From the NCBI GenBank assembly GCA_038247995.1, contig JBBRUG010000186.1:1-11737 (forward strand): a DNA stretch of 11,737 bases. The letters are read 5' to 3'. This document shows, in pieces, positions 1 through 6,281 of this stretch. Position numbers and translations under genes: made by a program. Below the pieces are notes generated by a model, which worked only from the letters and a program-made list of their open reading frames with translations, did no database searches and was not told where the DNA came from. The first letter of the stretch is position 1, and every line of letters begins with the position of its first letter. The DNA is from JBBRUG01 sp038247995 (GTDB lineage Bacteria; Chloroflexota; Chloroflexia; Chloroflexales; Chloroflexaceae).

Positions 1-49
1 ACGACTGGCGGCGGAGCGGGGATCCACCCCGACCGTTTGCCGTCCGTTC

Positions 50-1249
50 TCACCAGACACGACAGATAAGCCCTTTGAGATACTCGCCCTCCGGGAAACT
101 GAGCAAGATCGGGTGGTCGGGGGCGTGACTAAGCCGCTCGATGATCTGGGCGTCGCGGCGGGCATCAACCGCGGCCCCGAAGATGATCTTCTGAAACAGA
201 TCGCTCGAAACAAGCCCAGAACAGCTGAACGTTGCTAGTATACCGCCGGGGCGCAACAGTTGGAAGGCGAGCAGATTAATATCTTTGTAGCCGCGTGCCG
301 CTCGGTCGACCTGGGCCTGACTATGGGCGAACTTGGGCGGGTCGAGCACGATCAGGTCGAAGCGGCGCTCTTCCTGACGATAGGTACGCAGCACCTGAAA
401 AACATCGCCCTCGACAAGCGCAATGGGTGGCGGTGTGCTGAGCAATGCGAGATTGGCGCGCAGTAGGTTGAGCGCAGGGCGGCTGCTATCCACCGCAGTG
501 ATCTGGGCGGCGCCGGCCTGCGCAGCGGCGAGTGTGAAACCCCCGCTGTAAGAAAAGCCGTCGAGTACCTCGGCATTGGCACTGTAAGCGGCGACACGTA
601 CACGATTGAGCGCCTGATCAAGATAGAAGCCGGTTTTCTGGCCATGGCGCAGATCGGCAAGCATGGCCGGGCGTAGGCTGTCGGCGGGCAAAGCAGCCTT
701 CAGGCGCAGTTGATCCGGTGGCGGTTCGCCCCAGCGTAGTCCCTCGGCGGGCGGCAAACCCTCCTTTTCCAGCACATCGGCGTCGCTGCGCTCGTAGATT
801 CCGGCTGGCTGCAGCAGATCGGTCAACGCAGCGATAACCGCCTCGCGGCGTACGGCCATGCCCTGGGTCAGCAACTGCACCACCAGGTATGGCCCGTAGG
901 CATCAACAATCAGGCCGGGTAAGCCATCCGATTCGGCAAAGACGAGTCGACATGCATCGTTGCCCGGTGTGTAGAATGCAGCCCGACCCGCAATTGCCCG
1001 GGCGAGTGCGGCGCGCAGCCATGTGTCGTCGAGCGGTTCCTCCGGATCCCAACTGGCCAGACGCACCCGGATCTGCGAACTGCCGCTCCAGAAGCCGCGC
1101 GCAAGCCATTCACCGCTTGCCGCGAAGACATCAATCGCTTCGCCGGGCGTCGGTTCGCCGCGCACAACGCCAATCGCCCCTGAGAAAACCCAGGGGTGGT
1201 GTTGAATAATGGGTCGTTCGCGGCCAGATCGCAGGGTAATGCGTGCCAT
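50..1249 (-). CDS. rlmI: RlmI-type 23S rRNA (cytosine-5) methyltransferase
   Basis: The 399-residue protein fits the RlmI/YccW family, which uses S-adenosylmethionine to make 5-methylcytosine in 23S rRNA (C1962 in E. coli) and has about this length. The N-terminal part (residues about 2-75, with HPWVFSGAI at 18-26) reads as a PUA RNA-binding domain. A middle domain follows (ESDGLPGLIVD 106-116, GIYERSD 150-156). The Rossmann methyltransferase domain begins near QKTGFYLDQ (204-212). It has the SAM-binding motif I LDGFSYSGGF (229-238), VDSS (253-256) at the acidic end of strand 2, the DPPKF motif (303-307) and the SCS cysteine (C343) expected for the catalytic nucleophile. Transcription is divergent from rpsO. 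The ATG at 1249 has no clear Shine-Dalgarno sequence. Family assignment is strong; the exact target base is inferred from the family. The gene is complete, ending in TGA at 50-52. Confidence 0.86.
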   Translation of the reverse strand: MARITLRSGRERPIIQHHPWVFSGAIGVVRGEPTPGEAIDVFAASGEWLARGFWSGSSQIRVRLASWDPEEPLDDTWLRAALARAIAGRAAFYTPGNDACRLVFAESDGLPGLIVDAYGPYLVVQLLTQGMAVRREAVIAALTDLLQPAGIYERSDADVLEKEGLPPAEGLRWGEPPPDQLRLKAALPADSLRPAMLADLRHGQKTGFYLDQALNRVRVAAYSANAEVLDGFSYSGGFTLAAAQAGAAQITAVDSSRPALNLLRANLALLSTPPPIALVEGDVFQVLRTYRQEERRFDLIVLDPPKFAHSQAQVDRAARGYKDINLLAFQLLRPGGILATFSCSGLVSSDLFQKIIFGAAVDARRDAQIIERLSHAPDHPILLSFPEGEYLKGLICRVW

Positions 1250-1279
1250 AAGCGTGCTACATAATGCTTATGAAAACAC

Positions 1280-1308
1280 ACTGTAACACAGCGCCCTAAT
1301 GCGGTCAA
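1280..1308 (-). promoter_or_regulatory. Possible promoter of the rRNA methyltransferase gene
   Basis: On the minus strand TTGACC (1303-1308, 5 of 6 to the -35 consensus) is followed after exactly 17 bases by TACAGT (1280-1285, 4 of 6 to the -10 consensus). Transcription would begin near 1273 and give a leader of about 24 bases before the ATG at 1249. The match is moderate, and another AT-rich stretch (CATTAT, 1261-1266) lies closer to the gene. Confidence 0.38.
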
Positions 1309-1353
1309 GACGGCTTGAAGCCGGGTCGGCGTAGGCGGGGCCGTAGGGGCGGC

Positions 1354-1382
1354 GCAGGGAGCGCCGCTTCGGCGCTCCCTGC
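1354..1382. repeat. GC-rich perfect hairpin in the divergent intergenic region
   Basis: Arm 1354-1365 (GCAGGGAGCGCC) is the exact reverse complement of 1371-1382, with a 5-base loop GCTTC: a 12-bp perfect stem. It sits upstream of both divergent genes, so it cannot terminate either one, and no U-tract follows on either strand. The flank GTAGGGGC just before it (1344-1351) resembles GTAGGGAC before the palindromes at 6177-6221, which suggests a dispersed palindromic repeat family. That link is inferred from a very short match. Confidence 0.6.
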
Positions 1383-1447
1383 ACCGTCTGGGACAGCGAG
1401 GTGATCGCTGCCTCCCCACCGCCTGATTCGTACATAATGTGGAGGTG

Positions 1448-1456
1448 TGATATAAT
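1448..1456 (+). promoter_or_regulatory. Extended -10 promoter of rpsO
   Basis: A perfect TATAAT (1451-1456) is preceded by TG at 1448-1449 with one base between, the classic extended -10 element. No good -35 hexamer is found 16-18 bases upstream, as is common for this promoter class. Initiation is expected near 1463, giving a leader of about 58 bases before the rpsO ATG. Confidence 0.65.
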
Positions 1457-1476
1457 TGCTGCGTTTATCGGAACGT

Positions 1477-1516
1477 CGGGCTGCGCCGGCCCGTGCGCGA
1501 TTAGAGGAGGAACCTC
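1477..1516 (+). promoter_or_regulatory. Structured rpsO 5' leader covering the ribosome binding site
   Basis: The presumed rpsO leader holds three short perfect pairings: CGGGC 1477-1481 with GCCCG 1489-1493; GCGC 1483-1486 with GCGC 1495-1498; and GAGG 1504-1507 with CCTC 1513-1516. The last would bury much of the Shine-Dalgarno stretch (GAGGAGG, 1504-1510). The first two interlock like a pseudoknot, although the single base (1494) crossing the first stem is probably too short for both to form fully, so they may be alternatives. S15 of E. coli represses its own mRNA through a leader pseudoknot, so autoregulation is plausible. The pairings are seen; the regulation is inference. Confidence 0.35.
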
Positions 1517-1520
1517 GGAT

Positions 1521-1790
1521 ATGGCGCTTGAGAAAGACGAAAAGAACCAACTGATCGGTGATTACCAGGTTCACAGTAGTGATACTGGCTCGCCGGAAGT
1601 ACAGGTGGCCCTGCTTACCGAGCGGATCAATCAACTGATTGATCATCTGCGTACCCACATCCACGATCACCACTCCCGCCGCGGCTTGTTGAAGCTGGTC
1701 GGGCGTCGTCGGCGTTTGCTGAATTATCTGGCGAGCCGCGACAAAGAGCGTTATCGCAATGTGATCGAACGGCTCGGGCTGCGCCGCTAG
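1521..1790 (+). CDS. rpsO: 30S ribosomal protein S15
   Basis: The 89-residue protein has exactly the usual S15 length. S15 is an early-binding small-subunit protein that contacts the 16S rRNA helix 20/22 junction. Family landmarks are the HSSDTGSPEVQVALLTERI segment starting at residue 18, the HDHHSRRGLLKLVGRRRRLLNYL block in the middle, and the basic end ERLGLRR. I chose the ATG at 1521 because GAGGAGG (1504-1510) lies 10 bases upstream and the product then matches the family; the frame stays open a further 40 codons upstream, but that part covers the promoter. A terminator follows at 1832-1865, then pnp, the gene order also found in E. coli. Confidence 0.97.
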   Translation: MALEKDEKNQLIGDYQVHSSDTGSPEVQVALLTERINQLIDHLRTHIHDHHSRRGLLKLVGRRRRLLNYLASRDKERYRNVIERLGLRR

Positions 1791-1831
1791 TCGGAATACG
1801 TATGCAGAGTCATCCCTAGCGATCGTCCCTG

Positions 1832-1865
1832 AAAGCACCTGCGGGCGCGTCCCGTTGGTGCTTTT
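1832..1865 (+). terminator. Intrinsic terminator after rpsO
   Basis: AAAGCACC (1832-1839) pairs with GGTGCTTT (1857-1864). Across one T-T mismatch and a G-T wobble, CGGG (1842-1845) pairs with CCCG (1851-1854) around a 5-base loop. The 3' arm runs into CTTTTCT, a modest U-tract. It sits 41 bases after the rpsO stop, so it should end most rpsO transcripts and limit read-through into pnp. Confidence 0.75.
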
Positions 1866-2097
1866 CTGCTCACGACGGAGTGAAGCTGTTCGGGATTGGA
1901 GCGTGCCAAGCGTCATTACTCTGGGTCGCTTGGTAGGCTCCAGTGCCGAACCCTTCCCCTCCGCGTGCTTGATACCCCATTGCCAGGATGCAGGCGACAG
2001 GCGGCAAGCGCCACATCACGAGTCGTCTAGCGCCATTAACCATTGCCTAGATTGGCCGCAACCCTGGCGCCATGTTTACGGAGGATTGTAGAGACTT
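1866..2097 (+). promoter_or_regulatory. pnp upstream region and presumed mRNA leader
   Basis: This is the rest of the 307-base gap between rpsO and pnp. It holds a long imperfect stem-loop (1895-1944) and ends with GGAGG at 2080-2084, 13 bases before the pnp ATG, a longer than usual spacing. I find no convincing promoter: TTGATA at 1969-1974 resembles a -35 box but has no matching -10, and TAGATT at 2048-2053 is a weak -10 without a -35. Read-through from the rpsO promoter may therefore supply some pnp transcription. The frame open from 1855 to 2091 has no ribosome binding site and no recognisable product. Confidence 0.5.
1895..1944 (+). promoter_or_regulatory. Long stem-loop in the pnp leader
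   Basis: The arm 1895-1912 pairs with 1927-1944 over 18 positions around a 14-base loop. CCAAGCG (1906-1912) pairs with CGCTTGG (1927-1933), and TGGAGC (1897-1902) pairs with GCTCCA (1937-1942); between them lie one G-G mismatch (1903/1936) and one G-T wobble (1905/1934), with a second wobble near the base (1896/1943). In E. coli a long pnp leader stem-loop is cut by RNase III and PNPase then destroys the trimmed message, controlling its own level. The pairing is seen; an equivalent role is inferred. Confidence 0.5.
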
Positions 2098-4404
2098 ATG
2101 ACCGAACACAAGATGTATAGCGTAAGTGCTGAGATTGCCGGTCGGACCCTTACCCTGGAGGCCGGGCGCTTTGCCGAACAGGCCGACGGCGCGGTGACGG
2201 TTCGCTACGGTGACACGTTGTTGCTGGCCACGGTCGTTGGCTCCAAAGAGCCCCGCGAAGGCTTGGATTTCTTCCCGCTGACGATTGATTATGAAGAGAA
2301 GATGTATGCAGCCGGCAAGATCCCCGGCAACTTCTTCAAGCGCGAAGGCAAGCCGACCACAACTGCCGTGCTTACCTCGCGCCTAACCGACCGCCCGCTG
2401 CGCCCGCTCTTCCCCAAGGGTTACCACAACGAAGTCCAGGTGATCATTACCACCTTCTCGATCGATATGGTCAATGATCCCGGTCCGCTCGCCATCATCG
2501 GCGCGTCGGCGGCGCTGGCGATCAGCGAACTGCCTTTTGCCGGCCCTGTGGGCGCGGTGCAGATGGGTATGATCGACGGCCAACTGGTGGTAAACCCATT
2601 TATGGCCGACATAGAGAAGAGCCGCCTCGACCTGATTGTGGCCGGTACCAGCGCTGCCGTGCTGATGGTTGAAGCCGGTGCGTATGAACTTACTGAAGAT
2701 GAAATGCTGGAGGGCGTCAAGCAGGGTCACGCCGTTTGCCAGCAGCTCTGCGCACTGCAAAATGAGCTAGTGAAGCTCTGCGGTAAGCCCAAGCGCGAAT
2801 TTGTGCCGCCTGCCAGCGACAATTCCTTGGAGGAGTCGGTGCGCGGCTGGATGGGCAAGCGTCTGCGCGAGGCTGTGCGCAGCCCGATCAAGCAGGTGCG
2901 TGACGACGCTACCTTGCAACTCAAGACCGACGTGATCGTCCACTTTACTGCCGATGAGCCGGAAGAAGAAGTGCCCGCCCGCGCCAAAGAGGTCGGCAAG
3001 GTTTTCGAGAAGGTGCTCAAGGCTGAAGTGCGCGACGCGATCCTTGATGAGGGCATCCGCGTCGATGGGCGCGCCCTCGATGAGATCCGCCCGATTAGCG
3101 TCGCTGTCGGCATAATTCCGCGTGTACACGGTTCGGGCCTCTTTACGCGCGGCCAGACTCAGGTGCTCACGATTACGACGCTTGGCTCGCCCGGTGATGA
3201 GCAGCGCCTCGACGACCTCGGCATCGAGACGAAGAAGCGCTACATCCATCACTACAACTTCCCGCCCTTCAGCACCGGCGAGACCAAACGGCTCGGCGGC
3301 CCGCGTCGGCGCGATATCGGCCACGGCGCACTGGCCGAGCGTGCGCTCTATGCCGTGTTGCCTGAGCAGGCCGATTTCCCTTATACGCTGCGCCTGGTGA
3401 GCGAAGTGCTCTCCTCGAACGGCTCCTCGTCGATGGCCTCGGTCTGTGGTTCGTCGCTGAGTATGATGGACGCCGGTGTGCCGCTTAAGCGCCCGGTTGC
3501 TGGCGTGGCCATGGGTCTGATCAGCGCTGCCGATGGGCGCTGGAAGGTGCTCACCGATATCCAGGGTCTCGAAGACGCGCTCGGCGATATGGACTTTAAG
3601 GTGGCGGGTTCGTCCGAGGGCATCACCGGCCTGCAAATGGACATCAAGACCACCGGGATCACCTTCGAGATCATGCGCGAGGCCTTCGAGCAGGCCCGTC
3701 AGGGCCGTATGTTCATCCTCGATAAGATGAATGCGGTGATCAAGAGCCATCGTGAGGAGATGTCGGAGTATGCGCCGCGCATCCTGACGGTGCAGATCCC
3801 GGTCGAGAAGATCGGCGCGCTGATCGGCCCCGGCGGCAAGACGATCCGCAGTATCGTCGAGCAGACCGGCGCGCAGATCGATGTGCAGGACGATGGCCGC
3901 GTCTTCATTACCACCGCCGACGGCGAGGGCGCCAAGCAGGCGGTCGCGCTGGTCGAGGGGCTTACCCGCGAGGCTAAGATCGGCGATATCTTCCTGGGCA
4001 AGGTGGTTAGCATCAAGCCGTTCGGTGCCTTCGTCAACATCCTGCCCGGTAAGGACGGCATGGTTCACGTGTCGGAGTTGGCCGAGACGCGGGTTGAGAA
4101 TGTCGAAGACGTACTTCAGCTTGGCGACGAGATCAACGTAATGGTGATCGATGTCGACAAGATGAGCGGCAAGATCAGCCTTAGCCGGCGCGCCATCCTT
4201 ACCGGCGAGTCGGCGGATGATCGCAAGGCCGCCGGCGCTGCCCCACGTTCGCGTGGCCCGCGCCCTGACGGTGATCGCGGCCCGCGTAACTTCGACCGTG
4301 ATCGCGCTCCGCGTCCTGACGATGATCGTGGCCCACGCCCCGACGGCGATCGTGGCCCGCGTCCCGATGGCGATCGGCCTCGTCCGCGCCGCCGCACGGA
4401 GTAG
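2098..4404 (+). CDS. pnp: Polynucleotide phosphorylase (PNPase)
   Basis: The product is a 768-residue 3'-to-5' phosphorolytic exoribonuclease that degrades RNA to nucleoside diphosphates, normally as a trimer and often in a degradosome. Domain order: first RNase PH domain (about 12-145), helical linker (about 150-310), second RNase PH domain (about 320-545), KH domain (about 562-622, with GPGG at 577-580) and S1 domain (about 628-697). Catalytic signatures are present: the phosphate-binding SNGSS (440-444) and the paired aspartates of LGDMDF (D493 and D499). Residues 717-768 form an Arg/Pro/Asp/Gly-rich tail, which explains why the protein is longer than the roughly 700 residues of most homologues. 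The ATG at 2098 gives a normal N-terminus; another ATG at codon 6 (2113) is possible. A strong hairpin follows at 4415-4442. Assignment is secure. Confidence 0.98.
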   Translation: MTEHKMYSVSAEIAGRTLTLEAGRFAEQADGAVTVRYGDTLLLATVVGSKEPREGLDFFPLTIDYEEKMYAAGKIPGNFFKREGKPTTTAVLTSRLTDRPLRPLFPKGYHNEVQVIITTFSIDMVNDPGPLAIIGASAALAISELPFAGPVGAVQMGMIDGQLVVNPFMADIEKSRLDLIVAGTSAAVLMVEAGAYELTEDEMLEGVKQGHAVCQQLCALQNELVKLCGKPKREFVPPASDNSLEESVRGWMGKRLREAVRSPIKQVRDDATLQLKTDVIVHFTADEPEEEVPARAKEVGKVFEKVLKAEVRDAILDEGIRVDGRALDEIRPISVAVGIIPRVHGSGLFTRGQTQVLTITTLGSPGDEQRLDDLGIETKKRYIHHYNFPPFSTGETKRLGGPRRRDIGHGALAERALYAVLPEQADFPYTLRLVSEVLSSNGSSSMASVCGSSLSMMDAGVPLKRPVAGVAMGLISAADGRWKVLTDIQGLEDALGDMDFKVAGSSEGITGLQMDIKTTGITFEIMREAFEQARQGRMFILDKMNAVIKSHREEMSEYAPRILTVQIPVEKIGALIGPGGKTIRSIVEQTGAQIDVQDDGRVFITTADGEGAKQAVALVEGLTREAKIGDIFLGKVVSIKPFGAFVNILPGKDGMVHVSELAETRVENVEDVLQLGDEINVMVIDVDKMSGKISLSRRAILTGESADDRKAAGAAPRSRGPRPDGDRGPRNFDRDRAPRPDDDRGPRPDGDRGPRPDGDRPRPRRRTE
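4255..4377 (+). repeat. Degenerate coding repeat for the PNPase C-terminal tail
   Basis: Residues 720-760 consist of five units of the form (G/A)PR(P/N)xxDR, mostly 8 residues (24 bases), the clearest being GPRPDGDR at 720-727, 745-752 and 753-760. The second unit is one residue longer (GPRNFDRDR). The tail ends in PRPRRRTE. It alternates arginine and aspartate and should be disordered. Arg/Gly-rich tails often bind RNA or partner proteins, but no specific role can be read here. Confidence 0.85.
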
Positions 4405-4414
4405 GGAATATTTC

Positions 4415-4442
4415 AGGGGCCGGTCGCTTGCGACCGGCCCCT
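4415..4442 (+). terminator. Strong GC-rich hairpin after pnp
   Basis: AGGGGCCGGTCGC (4415-4427) is the exact reverse complement of 4430-4442, giving a 13-bp stem closed as G(CUUG)C, a tetraloop known to be unusually stable. It lies 10 bases after the pnp stop codon. Only a short run (CAATTTG) follows instead of a good U-tract, so it may act as a weak terminator or as a 3'-end stabiliser against exonucleases. The next gene begins 14 bases later. Confidence 0.65.
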
Positions 4443-4455
4443 CAATTTGTCAGCG

Positions 4456-5283
4456 ATGGATGCTTATCTTGACCTCGGCGGCGCATCCGCTGCGCCGATC
4501 ATTCACCTCGCACCAGCCAATGGCTTCCCGCTGGAGGCTTATCGCCCGCTCGCTACCGCCCTCGCACCGCATTACCGCATTCTTGGTTATCGCCCCCGCC
4601 CGCTGCATCCCAACACCGATCCGCAAGCGATCACGTCATGGCATGCCCTTGCCGCCGATCTCGGCAGCGCCGCCCAAGATTTGCAAGGGCCCGTGTTAGG
4701 CTTTGGGCATTCGCTCGGCGCTATTTTGACGATCTATGTTGCGCTGCGCAACCCAGGACTCTTTCGCGCCCTTGTGCTGTGCGAACCGGTACTGATGCCA
4801 CGCCGTATTCTTCTGCCGCTCTGGCTGATGCGTCAGTTCCAGCAGGAGTGGCGCTTCCCACTAGCGCGCAGTGCCGCACGCCGCCGCGATCACTTCGCCG
4901 ATGTTGCCGATGCGCGAGCGCACTATGGTCGGCGCAGCTTCTTCGCCAACTTCACCGCCGCAGCGCTGGACGGCTATCTGGAGGGTGGCTTACGCCCCGC
5001 GCCTACCGGTGGAATGGATCTGGCGTGGCCGCGGGCCTGGGAGGCGCGCATCTTCGCCCTGGTGCCGATCGACGCCTGGGACGCGCTTTATAAGCTGCGC
5101 ATCCCGGTGCTGATCGTTCGGGGCAAAAGCAGCGATCTGCTTACCGAGCCGACGATGCACGAACTGCGTCGCGCGCCCGCCTTACAAGTGATCGAACTTG
5201 ACGCGGGGCATATGCTACCTATGGAGCGTCCGGTTGAACTAGCAGCGCAGGTGCTGGAATGGGATCGGCAGTTCGCAGCCTGA
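4456..5283 (+). CDS. Alpha/beta hydrolase (first of two)
   Basis: The 275-residue protein has a full alpha/beta-hydrolase catalytic triad: nucleophile S86 in GFGHSLGA (82-89), acid D227 in RGKSSDLL (222-229) and H252 in DAGHMLPMERP (249-259). The oxyanion region reads LAPANGFPLEAY (18-29), the ANGFP form seen in one hydrolase subgroup rather than the usual HGFP. Residues about 112-200 form the cap. No signal peptide or membrane segment is visible, so it is probably cytoplasmic. The substrate cannot be deduced. I chose ATG 4456; a TTG in the same frame at 4447 would add three residues. Neither has a visible Shine-Dalgarno sequence, and the start lies only 14 bases past the hairpin after pnp. 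Confidence 0.88.
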   Translation: MDAYLDLGGASAAPIIHLAPANGFPLEAYRPLATALAPHYRILGYRPRPLHPNTDPQAITSWHALAADLGSAAQDLQGPVLGFGHSLGAILTIYVALRNPGLFRALVLCEPVLMPRRILLPLWLMRQFQQEWRFPLARSAARRRDHFADVADARAHYGRRSFFANFTAAALDGYLEGGLRPAPTGGMDLAWPRAWEARIFALVPIDAWDALYKLRIPVLIVRGKSSDLLTEPTMHELRRAPALQVIELDAGHMLPMERPVELAAQVLEWDRQFAA

Positions 5284-5371
5284 CAGCCGACAGCCCGCAG
5301 GAAGATGCAGGGCAAAGGACCAGAGTGTAAGGCGCAATGCGCCAACCAGATATTAGGTTAGGGAGCAGCCC

Positions 5372-6148
5372 ATGCCAGTAATGATTAATGATATCCGAAT
5401 GGCCTACAGCGATGTGGGGAGTGGGTCACCGGTGCTGTTTTTGCACGCCTTTCCGCTGAGCGGGGCGATGTGGCAGAGTCAGGTTGAGGCATTACGTGGC
5501 TCGCACCACCTGATCGTGCCCGATCTACGTGGTTTTGGCGCCACCGATGCGCCGCCGGGTCCGTATAGCATGGATCAGCAGGCCGATGATCTGGCTGCGC
5601 TGCTTGATCATCTCGGTCTGGAGCAGGTTACGCTCGTGGGCCTGTCGATGGGCGGTTATATCGCCTTTGCGCTGATGCGCCGCCATCCGCAGCGGGTGTG
5701 CGCCCTTGTGCTGGCCGATACCCGCGCCGGCGCCGACAACGACGAGGGTAAGGCTCGCCGTGAGGCAAATGCGCGCCTCGCTGAGACGCAGGGCGCCGCC
5801 GCAATCGCCGAGCAGATGATCCCTAACCTCGTCGCTCCCGCCGCACCCCAAACTGTGCGCGATACATTGCGCCAAATGATTGTAGCCAATAGCTCCGATG
5901 GGATCGCCGGCGCGCTGCGCGGTATGGCCCAGCGCCCCGATTCCACCTGCGATCTGGCAGCAATTCAGGTGCCTACGCTGGTGATCGTCGGCGCCGAGGA
6001 CACACTTACGCCCCCCGCCGACGCAAAAATCCTGCATGCCGGCATTACCGGTAGTCGCCTGGTTACCCTACCCGATGCCGGGCACATGGCCAACCTTGAG
6101 CAACCGGCGGCGTTTAATGCGGCCCTGAGTGCGTTTTTGCAGGCGTAA
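5372..6148 (+). CDS. Alpha/beta hydrolase (second of two), enol-lactonase-like
   Basis: The 258-residue protein has the catalytic triad S92 (GLSMGG, 90-95), D210 (GAEDTLTPP, 207-215) and H238 (DAGHMANLEQP, 235-245). The oxyanion segment is LHAFPLSGAMW (24-34), and DLRGFGATDAP (51-61) is typical of the 3-oxoadipate enol-lactonase (PcaD)-like branch. No other catechol or protocatechuate pathway gene is nearby, so I do not name that function. The ATG at 5372 has a good ribosome binding site (AGGGAG, 5360-5365, 6 bases upstream). It follows the first hydrolase by 88 bases on the same strand and may share its transcript, but the two proteins differ enough that a recent duplication is unlikely. The C-terminus faces the LCP gene across a repeat-rich gap. 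Confidence 0.9.
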   Translation: MPVMINDIRMAYSDVGSGSPVLFLHAFPLSGAMWQSQVEALRGSHHLIVPDLRGFGATDAPPGPYSMDQQADDLAALLDHLGLEQVTLVGLSMGGYIAFALMRRHPQRVCALVLADTRAGADNDEGKARREANARLAETQGAAAIAEQMIPNLVAPAAPQTVRDTLRQMIVANSSDGIAGALRGMAQRPDSTCDLAAIQVPTLVIVGAEDTLTPPADAKILHAGITGSRLVTLPDAGHMANLEQPAAFNAALSAFLQA

Positions 6149-6151
6149 GGC

Positions 6152-6173
6152 GTGGGATTGTGGGATTGTGGGG
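6152..6173. repeat. 8-bp tandem repeat
   Basis: GTGGGATT occurs twice in direct succession (6152-6159, 6160-6167) followed by a partial third copy GTGGGG (6168-6173), just after the second hydrolase gene. It opens a repeat-filled gap between two convergent genes. Confidence 0.8.
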
Positions 6174-6176
6174 TAG

Positions 6177-6221
6177 GGACAGCCCCATGGGGCTGTCCTG
6201 GGCGACCCCATGGGGTCGCCC
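6177..6221. repeat. Two adjacent perfect 22-bp palindromes
   Basis: Positions 6177-6198 (half-site GGACAGCCCCA) and 6200-6221 (half-site GGGCGACCCCA) are each perfect 22-bp palindromes, separated by one base, and both centre on CCCCATGGGG. As RNA each folds to a 9-bp stem with a CAUG loop, on either strand. They lie between convergent genes, so they may also act as a two-way transcription barrier, although no U-tract follows. The form resembles REP-like palindromic repeats scattered through many genomes; copy number here cannot be seen. Confidence 0.85.
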
Positions 6222-6239
6222 GTACAGGGCGGATCGCGG

Positions 6240-6265
6240 GCGGGCGGAATGCGAGCGGGCGGAAT
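6240..6265. repeat. 11-bp direct repeat with 15-bp spacing
   Basis: GCGGGCGGAAT occurs at 6240-6250 and again at 6255-6265, immediately before the 3' end of the LCP gene. It may be the outer part of the same repeat element as the palindromes at 6177-6221. Confidence 0.75.
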
Positions 6266-6281
6266 CGGCGGCGTAACCCCA

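Noticed and set aside
17..31. 5-bp hairpin CGGGG/CCCCG after the methyltransferase gene as a terminator
   Set aside because: The stem is too short, has no U-tract on the minus strand, and the window ends before context can be judged.
1258..1439. 9-bp direct repeat TACATAATG at 1258-1266 and 1431-1439 as a possible operator
   Set aside because: A 9-base match within a region of this size can arise by chance, the repeats are 173 bases apart, and no dyad symmetry supports a binding site.
1401..1520. N-terminal extension of rpsO by 40 codons
   Set aside because: The extension crosses the TATAAT promoter and the Shine-Dalgarno site; starting at 1521 gives the standard 89-residue S15.
1855..2091. 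78-codon frame in the rpsO-pnp gap
   Set aside because: It begins inside the rpsO terminator at a TTG without a ribosome binding site, spans the leader stem-loop, and its product has no recognisable features.
2767..4068. 433-codon open frame antisense to pnp
   Set aside because: It is the mirror of a strongly conserved PNPase gene in a GC-rich genome, has low-complexity composition, and shows no family motif or ribosome binding site.
5331..5343. 5-bp GGCGC/GCGCC hairpin between the two hydrolase genes as a terminator
   Set aside because: The stem is only 5 bp with a 3-base loop and no U-tract follows; it is better treated as chance pairing.
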